A stretch of DNA of 39,540 nucleotides from the NCBI GenBank assembly GCA_947451425.1, contig CANGAC010000007.1:1-39540 (forward strand), written 5' to 3'. This DNA comes from Bacteriovoracaceae bacterium (lineage in GTDB: Bacteria > Bdellovibrionota > Bacteriovoracia > Bacteriovoracales > Bacteriovoracaceae). This document shows, piece after piece, positions 25,579 to 33,738 of the stretch (positions within the stretch are counted from its first letter, which is position 1; each line of letters starts with the position of its first letter). The translations under genes were made by a program, and so were the position numbers. Under the pieces are notes generated by a model that searched no databases, was not told the origin of the DNA, and saw only the letters and a list, made by a program, of their open reading frames with translations.

Positions 25579-26790
25579 TTGAGCTATTCTTCTTCGTTGT
25601 TCGTATTCTTTGTGGGTTTGACTGTCATGGGACAGGTTCTCTTGCCTGTCAGATTCAGGCTTCTGTGGCCTACGCTGATGAGCTTTTTGTGGTTTTTCTC
25701 CTGGGATCCCTATCTTCCCGTCTTCCTTTTTGGTCTCATATCCCTTAATCACTTTCTGACAAAAAAGAAAGCCCTGGTTCTGTTAGTCCTCACAAATTTA
25801 AGTGCCCTGATCTTTTTAAGGATGACGAGCTTCTTACCCTCATTGGGAAGCAGCTTTTATCTGCTGATTCTCACGGGCATTGGTCTTGAGAGTGGGAAAG
25901 TATCCCGGACATTCTCTGAGACTTTTTTTCTCGGCTCTTTCTTTCCGGTCATGATGGCAGGCCCTGTTCTGCGGGATCTTGAATCTCCGGTTGTCAGTAA
26001 AGAGAGAATCTTTGACGGGATCCTGATTTTTGCCATGGGATTTCTGAAATATCAGTTTTTAGTCGTTCCTATGGGCTTCATGAATTTCCTGGATAACTCT
26101 GTTTTGTTTCAGGTCTTTCTGATCACGATGAAAATATATCTGAGTCTTTCTTCATTCTCAGATATGGGAAGGGGAGTTGCAAGGATGCTGGGGTTTGATG
26201 TGGTGGCTGCTTTCCATCCCGTCTTCTTTTCCCGAAATCCTTCTGACTTCTGGAACCGATGGAACCACACTGTGGCAGCGTGGTTCAGGGACTTTCTGAT
26301 TTTTCCTTCACTCTTGAGATGGGGAAGAAAAATTCCGGGGTTTGTGATTGTGATGGCTGGTTTTCTTACCCTCGGCCTATGGCATGGACTAGAACTCCAT
26401 TGGGTTTTCTTTGGTCTCTTCAACGGACTCATGATTATTCTCTGGAATAAGTTCCAACGAGCTGGAAGATTGCTCGCGATGGTGACCGTCTTTGGGAACG
26501 GCTTCATCCAGTTGAGGGGTTCTCATCTGCCGGTAAATCCGGATTGGCTCACTGGGCTTTTCCAGAAGAACTGGTGGCGGGAAGGGGGAATGAGTTTTCT
26601 GGCAGCTATTTGTCTTTTGTTAATATGTGAAGTCCTTCAGGAGAGATTCAGAGATAACGATTTTTTTCTGCGAACACCTCTGAGCTTGAAGAAATTTTTT
26701 GCGATTCTCTCTGTGATCATTTGGATGTGGGCCGCTGACATCCGGGTTCCTTTAGTTCAGGATTTTCTGCCAATGTATTTTACTCTTTAA
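25579..26790 (+). CDS. MBOAT family O-acyltransferase (DltB/AlgI-like)
   Basis: A 403-residue polytopic membrane protein with about ten hydrophobic helices. It has the two MBOAT signatures: NPSDFWNRWNHTVAAWFRDFLIFP, matching the DltB/AlgI 'FWRRWH..L..WFRDYLY.P' block, and TLGLWHGLELHWVFFGLFNG with the catalytic histidine H269. MBOAT proteins of this branch move an acyl or D-alanyl group from a cytoplasmic thioester through the membrane to an extracellular acceptor. The start is TTG at 25579, with AAGGA/AAAGGA just upstream. It is divergent from the SGNH gene by 49 bp. Together with the ligase and carrier nearby it completes a Dlt-like set. Confidence 0.88.
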   Translation: MSYSSSLFVFFVGLTVMGQVLLPVRFRLLWPTLMSFLWFFSWDPYLPVFLFGLISLNHFLTKKKALVLLVLTNLSALIFLRMTSFLPSLGSSFYLLILTGIGLESGKVSRTFSETFFLGSFFPVMMAGPVLRDLESPVVSKERIFDGILIFAMGFLKYQFLVVPMGFMNFLDNSVLFQVFLITMKIYLSLSSFSDMGRGVARMLGFDVVAAFHPVFFSRNPSDFWNRWNHTVAAWFRDFLIFPSLLRWGRKIPGFVIVMAGFLTLGLWHGLELHWVFFGLFNGLMIILWNKFQRAGRLLAMVTVFGNGFIQLRGSHLPVNPDWLTGLFQKNWWREGGMSFLAAICLLLICEVLQERFRDNDFFLRTPLSLKKFFAILSVIIWMWAADIRVPLVQDFLPMYFTL

Positions 26791-26829
26791 GTCGGGCTTG
26801 TTCTCATTGGTTTTTTCTCCACTGTCACC

Positions 26830-26835
26830 TAAGCT
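26830..26835 (+). promoter_or_regulatory. -10-like TAAGCT 6 bp before the serine-hydrolase ATG, with -35 TTGGTT
   Basis: TAAGCT is followed by AAGATC and ATG. TTGGTT (26807-26812) lies 17 bp upstream. No ribosome site is seen, so a leaderless transcript is suggested. Confidence 0.45.
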
Positions 26836-26841
26836 AAGATC

Positions 26842-27753
26842 ATGCAAAGCCTTGTCTCAATTATCCGTACACTTTTACCTTCAGAAGATTTCGATGCCGT
26901 GGGTGTTGGGATTATTGATTTTGAAAAAATGACTTACGAAGCTTTTGAAGCTGAGAAAAGCCCTGAAGAATTACTCTTCAGGGCTGAACCCCGGATTTAC
27001 TTTGATCTTGCTTCACTTACCAAGCCGCTTTCAAACTCTCTCTCTTATTTCCTGAAGAAAGAGCAGTTCGACGAGAAAATGCTTCTCTGTCTTTCCCATC
27101 GTGGCGGACTTCCAGCGTGGGGCCTTCTGCCGAAGCTTGGCTGGAAGGAAATGATCCGCTCATATCAGGTGAAAGAAAGTCCGGTTCTCTATTCCGATTT
27201 TTCTGCCTTGAGAGTTCTTTTGGAACTCGAGGCGAAAGGCATTAATGAAAAAGAGATCTGCCAGAAAATCTGGGACAAAGAAACGATCTACTGGCTCGAT
27301 CTTCCTCCCTGGTACCCGACTCTTCAGAATGGCTACGTAAAAGGGAAACCAAACTTCCGTGAAGTGCACGATCCCAACGCGAGAAACGTAAAAGAATTCT
27401 GCTCGCACGCAGGACTCTTTTCGACTGTCGATGGCCTGTGCCGCACGCTCATCAATTACGAGAAATCGACGGGAATGCTTGAGCTCGTGAAAAAAGATCT
27501 TTCCACTCACTCCCATCGTTTTGCTTTCGGATGGGACAGAGTCGAGGATCCGGGAAATACCCTGGCCGGAATAGGTGCCGGGATATTTACCTTCGGTCAT
27601 CTGGGGTTCACTGGTCAGTCTATCTGGATCGATCCGGATCGCCGTCGTGGTCACGTGATTCTCACGAATGCCACGAAGTATGCCTGGTACGACAAGCAAG
27701 GTCTCAATGACCTACGCCGCGCCCTCGGTGAAAAAATCTGGGAAATGAAATAA
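26842..27753 (+). CDS. Beta-lactamase-fold serine hydrolase (class C/EstB-like), cytoplasmic
   Basis: A 303-residue protein with the three active-site elements of the penicillin-binding/class C beta-lactamase fold: S58-L-T-K61 in FDLASLTKPLS, Y117-S-D119 in VLYSDFS (the YxN position holds YSD), and HLGFTG near the end in place of KTG. Members include esterases, D-amino-acid amidases and peptidases. There is no signal peptide, so the protein should be cytoplasmic and is not an obvious antibiotic-resistance enzyme. It follows the MBOAT gene by 51 bp on the same strand but has its own TANNNT site. A link to the Dlt-like genes (for example release of D-amino acid groups) is possible but unproven. 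Confidence 0.82.
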   Translation: MQSLVSIIRTLLPSEDFDAVGVGIIDFEKMTYEAFEAEKSPEELLFRAEPRIYFDLASLTKPLSNSLSYFLKKEQFDEKMLLCLSHRGGLPAWGLLPKLGWKEMIRSYQVKESPVLYSDFSALRVLLELEAKGINEKEICQKIWDKETIYWLDLPPWYPTLQNGYVKGKPNFREVHDPNARNVKEFCSHAGLFSTVDGLCRTLINYEKSTGMLELVKKDLSTHSHRFAFGWDRVEDPGNTLAGIGAGIFTFGHLGFTGQSIWIDPDRRRGHVILTNATKYAWYDKQGLNDLRRALGEKIWEMK

Positions 27754-27788
27754 TTTCACAGTTGGCCCTTTCAAAAGAAAATTCCCGC

Positions 27789-27794
27789 TAAGAT
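27789..27794 (+). promoter_or_regulatory. -10-like TAAGAT 6 bp before the App1-like ATG
   Basis: TAAGAT, then ATCAGG, then ATG. The AGG touches the start codon and is too close to act as a ribosome site. The -35 region is poor (TTGGCC is 21 bp upstream). Confidence 0.45.
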
Positions 27795-27800
27795 ATCAGG

Positions 27801-28550
27801 ATGAAAACTTTTATCCTGCTCGCCCTTTTTAGTCTTCCCTCGTTTGCCTCAGTCACTGTGATCAGTGATCTTGATGACACAATCAAAATCACAGACGCGG
27901 GGAATTCTCTCAACCGCACCTGGAATGGTATATTCACCGAGAAAGTTTTCACGGGAATGCCGGAATTTTTCTCTGCTGCCAGAACGTACTCCGATTCTCT
28001 TCATGTGGTGAGTGCGGGCCCGAAGATTCTCATCCGCGCCCGGGCCCGCGATCTTCTGGATGATCTCAACATTAAGTATGATGGCCTTCATTTCCGCCAG
28101 ATTCCCGGCAAAGAAGGAAAACTAGAGTTCAAAGTAAGAACGATCCTCGAAATCATGGCGAAAAATCCCGGCGAAGTGATTCTTCTGGGCGATGACGTGG
28201 ACCTTGATCCTGAAGTCTATGTCGAGGTGGTAAAGCAATTCCCTGAGCGCGTTCTTGCTGTCTATATCCACAATGTGACCGGCCGGAAAATTCCCGGTAA
28301 CTTCACCCGTTATTGGACGAGCCTCGACCTCATTTTAAGAGAGAATCTTGCGGGTAGAGCTGATGAAGCCGGGGTCAATTCTGTCCTTTCATCCCTTCTG
28401 AGTGAGAAAAAGCTCAGTCGAATTATTCCTAAATTCGCGGATTGCCCGACCTCAGCAGCAGTCTGGGAGTGGCAACTCACTACGGCCTTTCAGGCCCGCG
28501 CCCTTGAGCTTTCTCAAAAGCTCAATGATTTCTGCTATAAAGGAAAGTAA
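27801..28550 (+). CDS. Secreted App1/DUF2183-like phosphatase
   Basis: A 249-residue protein with a cleavable signal peptide (ILLALFSLPSFAS, cut near residue 16). Next comes the HAD-type SDLDDTIKIT motif (D23, D25) that begins the catalytic domain of the App1 family, then HVVSAGP (motif II), a lysine region (GKLEFKVRTILEI) and VILLGDDVDLDPEVY (motif IV acids). Fungal App1 is a phosphatidate phosphatase; bacterial members are often secreted and their substrates are not established. The export signal puts it in the periplasm or outside. No Shine-Dalgarno sequence is evident. Confidence 0.85.
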   Translation: MKTFILLALFSLPSFASVTVISDLDDTIKITDAGNSLNRTWNGIFTEKVFTGMPEFFSAARTYSDSLHVVSAGPKILIRARARDLLDDLNIKYDGLHFRQIPGKEGKLEFKVRTILEIMAKNPGEVILLGDDVDLDPEVYVEVVKQFPERVLAVYIHNVTGRKIPGNFTRYWTSLDLILRENLAGRADEAGVNSVLSSLLSEKKLSRIIPKFADCPTSAAVWEWQLTTAFQARALELSQKLNDFCYKGK

Positions 28551-28601
28551 CTCTTCATCGAGTTTGTCAAAACTTTCAACACTTAGAGACCTTTTTTCAA
28601 T

Positions 28602-28634
28602 CGGGACCTGTATCCCGGGCACCCTCTCTATAAT
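28602..28634 (+). promoter_or_regulatory. Perfect -10 TATAAT with inverted repeat in the -35/spacer region
   Basis: TATAAT lies at 28629-28634, 17 bp before the ATG of the TPR-barrel gene. No -35 consensus is present. Instead CGGGA-CCTGTA-TCCCG (28602-28617), a 5-bp inverted repeat, covers the -35 position, as an activator or repressor site would. Confidence 0.4.
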
Positions 28635-28651
28635 GACTTCAGGAGCATATT

Positions 28652-30415
28652 ATGAACTGCCTGAATGTCGCATTACTGCTGATGATGTCTTTTACTCTGC
28701 CTGCAAATCATCCCGCAGAACGAACACCCGCTGCTGAAATCCGCAGATCGCCGGTTGATGAGCTCCTGAAAAAGGCCATTGAATTACGCGACAGAGGCGA
28801 CTACGAAGGCGCTGAGAAAATTCTCCGCGAAGCCAAGCTCGCCGATCCTTCGAACACTGATGTGAGATATTACCTCGGACTGACTTTGTTTAATCTTTCC
28901 CGGATGACGGAAGCTGAGACGGAGCTGAAAAGTGTTCTCTTAGCTGCACCCTTGTACGTAGAAGCTAAGATCGCCCTGGGAAGAGTTCTGATCGCCCTCG
29001 GGAAATTTCCTGAATCTGAACGCCTTCTGCGCGAAGCTGTCGCTCAGTCCCCGGAGAAAGTAGAAGCTTACGATGCTCTCGCCTCACTTCTCCTTGCTCT
29101 CAAAAAAAATGAAGAAGCAATTTTCATCCTCGACCTGGGTCTCGGAAGAATTCCGGAATCACCAGTCCTTCTCATAAAAAAGGGACAGATCTATTTCATC
29201 ACAAGAGACCTGAAGAAAGCGTCAGAGATTGCCCAGACTCTCACGGGCCTCACCGACCTCGTCGCCCGTTACCAGGGCCATCTTCTCCTCGGAAAAATCG
29301 CGTTTGAGAAATCTCCCGGAAACATGGAGACTGCAGAAACTGAAATTCTCGAAGCCATTGATCTTGATCCGGTCGAATCAGAGGGGTATCTGACCCTGAC
29401 CGACATCTACCTCTCTCTCTGGAAATTCGACAAGGCCCGCACTCTTCTTGAAGAAGCGATTGATGTCGTGAAAGACCGCTCGGTCATTGAAAAGAAACTC
29501 GCCTCAATTAAAGATCTGGAAAAAGACGTTCTGAACTTTTCTGTGTTCGCCGGTTATTCGGAAACGAACTTCAAGGACGGATCCACATCCTGGAAGGATT
29601 TTTATCTGAATGCGGTCTGGAGAATCGATCCGTACAAAACTCTCGTCTTTGGGTTTGAGAAGTTTGGCCGCGGAGGAATGCATGACGAGACTCTCAAGGT
29701 CGATTACATCGAAAAAATTAATAAGTGGGTGTACATCTACATGGGAGCAAGGGTCACAGTTGATCCGGATTTCCGCGAAGAAAATGCCTTCAAGCTGGGC
29801 ACGAATTTTGTCCTGAATCCCCTGAAGTCCGGAAGCACGACTCTTGTCGCAGAAGCCGAAGTGAAAACGTACGACCTCGATAACATCTATTATCTCAGCA
29901 CCGGAGTAGATCAGGCATTCGGGAAAAATCTGGTCGTGAGCGTCCGCTATTTCCGGGTTCTTTCGGAAACGCAGAAAGACGATTTCTGGACTGTGAAAAC
30001 GAGCTGGAGCCTGACACCGAGACTTGAAGTGAATGCCCATTACGGAACCATGACTGAAGATATAAGCGGTCGTCCACTCCGGGGCTCAACCCGAGGAGTG
30101 GGAGCGGAATACCGCCTCGATAACAGAGTTTCCATCACAGGTAACTACAACCGGATCTCCAATGATCAGTATCGGGCCAATCAGGTCACTGTCGGACTTC
30201 GCGTGAAGTTCGGCCCATCAACTTCCTCATCTTCCCCTTCGTCCCGTCCTCGTTACGAAGAAAGGTATCCGACTCCCCGCTATGAAGAAAGAGAACCCGC
30301 CCCCCGCACTACCCGTGTGGGAGCGAAAGCTCCAGCAGCATCTGCTCCGGCACAGACACCAGCTCCGGCCCCGGCGCCGGTGAAGAAGAAGAAGAAACGC
30401 TTTTTCTTCTTCTGA
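28652..30415 (+). CDS. TPR protein with C-terminal outer-membrane beta-barrel (YaiO-like) and Pro/Ala/Lys/Phe tail
   Basis: A 587-residue exported protein. A signal peptide (~1-20) is followed by about eight tetratricopeptide repeats (~35-285), then a beta-rich segment of alternating aromatic strands (~295-525; FSVFAGYSETNF, KTLVFGFEKFGRGG, ITGNYNRISNDQYRANQVTVGLRVKFG) resembling the YaiO outer-membrane barrel family. After the last strand comes a ~60-residue tail rich in Ser, Pro and Arg (two RYEER-like repeats), then an Ala/Pro run and KKKKKRFFFF at the C-terminus. YaiO-type barrels often pair with glycan export or modification. AGGAG precedes the ATG. The tail is unusual because barrels normally end at the last strand with an aromatic residue. 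Confidence 0.78.
   Translation: MNCLNVALLLMMSFTLPANHPAERTPAAEIRRSPVDELLKKAIELRDRGDYEGAEKILREAKLADPSNTDVRYYLGLTLFNLSRMTEAETELKSVLLAAPLYVEAKIALGRVLIALGKFPESERLLREAVAQSPEKVEAYDALASLLLALKKNEEAIFILDLGLGRIPESPVLLIKKGQIYFITRDLKKASEIAQTLTGLTDLVARYQGHLLLGKIAFEKSPGNMETAETEILEAIDLDPVESEGYLTLTDIYLSLWKFDKARTLLEEAIDVVKDRSVIEKKLASIKDLEKDVLNFSVFAGYSETNFKDGSTSWKDFYLNAVWRIDPYKTLVFGFEKFGRGGMHDETLKVDYIEKINKWVYIYMGARVTVDPDFREENAFKLGTNFVLNPLKSGSTTLVAEAEVKTYDLDNIYYLSTGVDQAFGKNLVVSVRYFRVLSETQKDDFWTVKTSWSLTPRLEVNAHYGTMTEDISGRPLRGSTRGVGAEYRLDNRVSITGNYNRISNDQYRANQVTVGLRVKFGPSTSSSSPSSRPRYEERYPTPRYEEREPAPRTTRVGAKAPAASAPAQTPAPAPAPVKKKKKRFFFF
30384..30413 (+). repeat. GAA/TTC inverted repeat encoding the poly-Lys/poly-Phe tail
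   Basis: GAAGAAGAAGAAGAA, spacer ACGCTTT, TTCTTCTTC can pair as a stem of nine or more base pairs. The same bases encode KKKKKRFFFF and the stop codon follows at once. It could act as an RNA hairpin at the end of the transcript, though the downstream T-run is short. Confidence 0.5.
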
Positions 30416-30437
30416 GAGGTTTTTGAGCGAAGCTCTC

Positions 30438-30461
30438 GGGTTAAATTTCCGTGTTTAACCC
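30438..30461. promoter_or_regulatory. Perfect 8-bp inverted repeat upstream of mpl
   Basis: GGGTTAAA, spacer TTTCCGTG, TTTAACCC. It lies 22 bp past the barrel-gene stop and abuts the -35 position of the mpl promoter. No T-run follows, so an operator is more likely than a terminator. Confidence 0.4.
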
Positions 30462-30480
30462 ACACTTTTGGGTCCTCGTC

Positions 30481-30489
30481 TGATAAAAT
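30481..30489 (+). promoter_or_regulatory. Extended -10 TGATAAAAT before mpl
   Basis: TG-A-TAAAAT matches the extended -10 form and is identical to the glyS promoter's -10. The -35 (30461-30466, CACACT) is poor. A ~17-nt leader with AAAAGGA precedes the mpl ATG. Confidence 0.45.
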
Positions 30490-30512
30490 GGTTCCATCGA
30501 AAAAGGATTTTC

Positions 30513-31958
30513 ATGGACCTCAAAAACCTCATCTCGCAGGAAGATCTGATTGCTTCCCGCCATAAGATCAAAAAAGTTTTCTTCTACCGCATTTGTGGCG
30601 CCGGCATGGGCCCTGCTGCTGTTCTGGTAAAACAAGCGGGCTTTGATGTGGAAGGAGCGGACTCCGCTTTCTATCCTCCGATGAGCACGTTCCTGGAAAC
30701 GACGGGTATTCCCCTGCATAAACTGGAATCGGTCACTCCTGAGTTTCTTCAGAAATATGATCTGATCGTGGTTGGTAACTCCGTTTCCGGGAAAGCCGAA
30801 GGCGCCCGGATGATTGAAAAAACCGGAGTTCCTTTCACTTCCTTTCCTTCGGCCCTCGGATCGTTGGTTTTGAAAGACAAAAATGTGATCGGTGTGTGTG
30901 GAACTCACGGAAAGACGACGACAACCTACTTCCTCACCCAGCTCCTGGAAAACCTCGGTCAGAATCCGGGCTACCTCGTGGGGGGAATCATTGAAGGCCG
31001 TGAACCGGCGAAACTCGGTGATAAGTATTTTGTGATCGAAGGTGACGAATACGACTCCGCTTACTTCCACAAGATTTCCAAGTTCCGCCTCTACGAATTG
31101 AAAAACATGATCCTGACGTCTCTTGAGTTTGATCACGCGGATATTTTCTCGTCTGTGGAAAAAATCGAAGATGAGTTCCGTGCCGTTCTCCCGAACATGA
31201 AATCGTGTCTCATCTTCAATGCTGAATATCCGTCAGCGATGAAGCTTCACCGCGAGTATTCCGGTAACGACCGCCAGAAATGGTACGTTTACGGAAAAGA
31301 TTCCAAGCTGGGTCCTCACGACGTGAAGACTTTCGAGAATGGCTCTGAGTTTAAAGTTGAATGGAAGGGCGAAAAAATTCCTTTCACTTCCAGCGTCGTA
31401 GGTGAGCACAACGTCCTCAACCTCACGAGCTGCCTCATCTATCTTCTCTCCGAAGGTTTTGACGTGGCAAAAGTCCAGAAGGCCGCAAAAGACATCGGCA
31501 TGGTGAAGCGTCGCCAGGAAGTAAGAGGGAAGTATAAGGGCATGACAGTGATCGATGATTTCGCTCACCATCCTCGCGCCATCAACGTAACCATGGAAGC
31601 AATCCGTGCCCGTTTTCCGAATAAGAAACTCATTACGATTTTTGAACCGATTTCAGCAACTGCCAGAAGTTCCATCTTCCAGAACGAGTTCCGCGATTCG
31701 CTCGCTGGCTCTGACAAAGTCATCATCGCCAAGCAGGATCTCGCTACGACTGCGATCGGTGGAACTGATCTCGACGGAGAAAAACTCGCCAGAGAGATCT
31801 CAGAGAAGGGAAGACCATCCGTTTGTGTGAAGGCCCTCCCTGAACTCCGTAAAGTCATCGATGAATTCGCTGAAGAAAATGCCGTTCTTCTCATCTTAAG
31901 TAACCGGACCTGTCTGGGTCTCTGGGAGTCTGATTTTGTCCAGGCGCTTAAGACTTAG
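30513..31958 (+). CDS. mpl: UDP-MurNAc-tripeptide ligase Mpl (peptidoglycan recycling)
   Basis: A 481-residue Mur ligase. It has a MurC-like N-terminal domain (RICGAGMGPAAVLVKQAGFDVEGAD), ATP loop CGTHGKTTTT (~129-138), the Mpl-type IEGDEYDSAYF motif, SLEFDHADIFSS, VVGEHNVLNLTSCL and a C-terminal domain with DDFAHHPRAI. IEGDEYD and the DHADIF run separate Mpl from MurC. Mpl joins recovered L-Ala-gamma-D-Glu-meso-DAP to UDP-MurNAc, reusing wall fragments. The start at 30513 follows AAGGA; an in-frame upstream ATG at 30468 has none. Its end overlaps the lipoprotein gene by 23 bp. Confidence 0.93.
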   Translation: MDLKNLISQEDLIASRHKIKKVFFYRICGAGMGPAAVLVKQAGFDVEGADSAFYPPMSTFLETTGIPLHKLESVTPEFLQKYDLIVVGNSVSGKAEGARMIEKTGVPFTSFPSALGSLVLKDKNVIGVCGTHGKTTTTYFLTQLLENLGQNPGYLVGGIIEGREPAKLGDKYFVIEGDEYDSAYFHKISKFRLYELKNMILTSLEFDHADIFSSVEKIEDEFRAVLPNMKSCLIFNAEYPSAMKLHREYSGNDRQKWYVYGKDSKLGPHDVKTFENGSEFKVEWKGEKIPFTSSVVGEHNVLNLTSCLIYLLSEGFDVAKVQKAAKDIGMVKRRQEVRGKYKGMTVIDDFAHHPRAINVTMEAIRARFPNKKLITIFEPISATARSSIFQNEFRDSLAGSDKVIIAKQDLATTAIGGTDLDGEKLAREISEKGRPSVCVKALPELRKVIDEFAEENAVLLILSNRTCLGLWESDFVQALKT

Positions 31959-33651
31959 TTACGCCCTCCTGGGCGTAACCTTATCCTTCGTTTCCTGCGC
32001 GCATCCCATTCCTTGGGAAGGTAAGCTTGAAGACCACGTGACAACGTACATGTCCTCATTTGAGAAATACCGGAAGAAAGTCTGTGTCCCCAATGCTGAG
32101 AAGAAATTTGAAGAACATCTTCGATCCTACCGTGGTCAGGGGTACTGGATCCCGGAATTAAACGACGACGTGGATGTACCAACGATCATTGCGCTTCTTC
32201 CCGAGATGGAAAAGAAGATGAAATGGATCCAGGACGAAAAGAAAAAACTTTCGACGGCGAAATTTCCGGATGCAAAAGTCACGAACCCAATGAGAGTGAT
32301 TCTGAGACGCCTCCTCGTTCTTAAAAAAACCGAAATCCTCACAGACGAATCGGAAAAAACCAAATCCCGCAAAGAATCCCTGAAACTTCTTACGAACCTC
32401 CAGCATGAGTACGCCACCCTCATGAAGAAGCTCTCGTTTCTCACGAATCATTCGTTTCCGGTGGATCACCTGAAAAACCGCAAAGTTTTCGATCAGTACC
32501 GCGAGAATGAAGACGACGCTTCGGTGAAGATCGCCAACTACACATTCCTCTATCGAAAGATTCTCGAGGATGGCGCCTGGGACAAGAAGCACACCTCTTC
32601 AGATATCTATCTCAGAACGACACTTGATACTCTCGCCTTCGAGCTGAAAGAGCATGATTTCTATCTTTCGGAAGACGCCCGCTATGACCTCGAATTTGTC
32701 CTCGCAAAAATTGAAAGCGAACTCGGAAAAGGAAAAGAGAGAAGTCTCGAGCGCCTGACTGAGTGGGAAGAGCGGACCAATAAATCCTACGCCTTTTATA
32801 AATCCCTCACGGAACCACAGAACCAGTCGCCGATTGAAATTGCCGGTGTGAAGACGACAGCGAACCGCGAGCTCATCAAGGAACACAACAAGGCCCAGAA
32901 TGAGCTGAAAGATTACGTCTACACGAAGCAGGCCGAAGTTTACCGCTACTGGCTCGATCAACCCGAGCTCACCCGTGCGATGTTTGTGCTGGAAACAATT
33001 CTCCTGAATGAAGTTGGCGGTGTGGACGGTGAGGACGCGCTGGAGAGAATTGACGTCGCCCGCGTGGTGATGAACCGTCTGGATAAGCCGAAGTACCTCT
33101 CGATCGGAAAAAAAGAATTCCTCTATCCGTATCTCAAAAAACACATGTCGGATTCTGAACTCAAAGCCGAGCGCTGGCTCAATGCCCTTTTTAAACAGGG
33201 CGAGTTCTCGTTCACGTACTATTACATGTCAGGAGTTCCGAAGATTTTCTGCCCGGACATTGCTCCCGGAGCAAAAAAACTCAGAAAACAGAATGTTGAG
33301 ATCGCTCTTCAGGTCCTGAGAGAAAAAGAAAATCCTCTGAAGGCCACGCGCTACTTCTCCCGCTCCAGCATGATCGGACGGATTCACATGGACGCCGTCT
33401 GGGATGACTACATTCCTTTTCCGGAGAGACCGGGACTTCTCGCGGCTGGACAGGAAAAACTACAGAAAGCGTTTACAGCTGGTGAGTACACCTACTTTTA
33501 TTCTTTCCGGGATCCGGTGGATCACCCGTTTGAAGTTGTCGAAATTAACGGCGAATCCTTCGCGATAGGAGAGGAAAAGGGTATAAAACTCTTCTTCCAT
33601 CACCGGAATCCGCACTACTTCCGATACTTCACCAAGACAGATTCAAAATAG
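31936..33651 (+). CDS. Large lipoprotein with C-terminal SleB-like (Hydrolase_2) wall-hydrolase domain
   Basis: A 571-residue lipoprotein with a signal peptide ending in the lipobox FVSC (C21). Residues ~25-340 are mostly charged helices with no known family. Residues ~340-520 follow the SleB/Hydrolase_2 pattern: FVLETILLNEVGGVDGEDALERIDVARVVMNRL with E359 as candidate catalytic acid, a GEFSFTY segment, ALQVL, and ATRYFSRSS near the place of the family's 'GA.yYh'. SleB enzymes are lytic transglycosylases of peptidoglycan. The resemblance is weak and I give it about even odds. The start is TTG at 31936 with GGGAG upstream, inside the end of mpl, so the two are translated together. Confidence 0.75.
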   Translation: MSRRLRLSYALLGVTLSFVSCAHPIPWEGKLEDHVTTYMSSFEKYRKKVCVPNAEKKFEEHLRSYRGQGYWIPELNDDVDVPTIIALLPEMEKKMKWIQDEKKKLSTAKFPDAKVTNPMRVILRRLLVLKKTEILTDESEKTKSRKESLKLLTNLQHEYATLMKKLSFLTNHSFPVDHLKNRKVFDQYRENEDDASVKIANYTFLYRKILEDGAWDKKHTSSDIYLRTTLDTLAFELKEHDFYLSEDARYDLEFVLAKIESELGKGKERSLERLTEWEERTNKSYAFYKSLTEPQNQSPIEIAGVKTTANRELIKEHNKAQNELKDYVYTKQAEVYRYWLDQPELTRAMFVLETILLNEVGGVDGEDALERIDVARVVMNRLDKPKYLSIGKKEFLYPYLKKHMSDSELKAERWLNALFKQGEFSFTYYYMSGVPKIFCPDIAPGAKKLRKQNVEIALQVLREKENPLKATRYFSRSSMIGRIHMDAVWDDYIPFPERPGLLAAGQEKLQKAFTAGEYTYFYSFRDPVDHPFEVVEINGESFAIGEEKGIKLFFHHRNPHYFRYFTKTDSK

Positions 33652-33664
33652 TTCACATTTCCTT

Positions 33665-33693
33665 TTGAAAATCCGGGACGTCCACGGTATAAA
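33665..33693 (+). promoter_or_regulatory. Strong sigma-70 type promoter of metK
   Basis: -35 TTGAAA (33665-33670), exactly 17 bp, -10 TATAAA (33688-33693). Transcription should start near 33700, giving a ~39-nt leader with GGGAG before the ATG. The leader is too short for a SAM riboswitch. Confidence 0.75.
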
Positions 33694-33738
33694 TTCGCCC
33701 ATTAGTTTATTATTTGTTTAGATTCAGGGAGCATCAAT

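Noticed and set aside
26842-27753. Antibiotic-resistance beta-lactamase
   Set aside because: The fold motifs are present, but there is no signal peptide, YSD replaces YxN and HLGFTG replaces KTG. A cytoplasmic esterase/amidase is more likely.
30441-31136. 231-codon minus-strand open frame opposite mpl
   Set aside because: It is a shadow of the Mpl coding frame; no motif or start signal supports it.
33700-33738. SAM riboswitch upstream of metK
   Set aside because: The predicted leader is only about 39 nt and has no conserved stems. The promoter looks constitutive.
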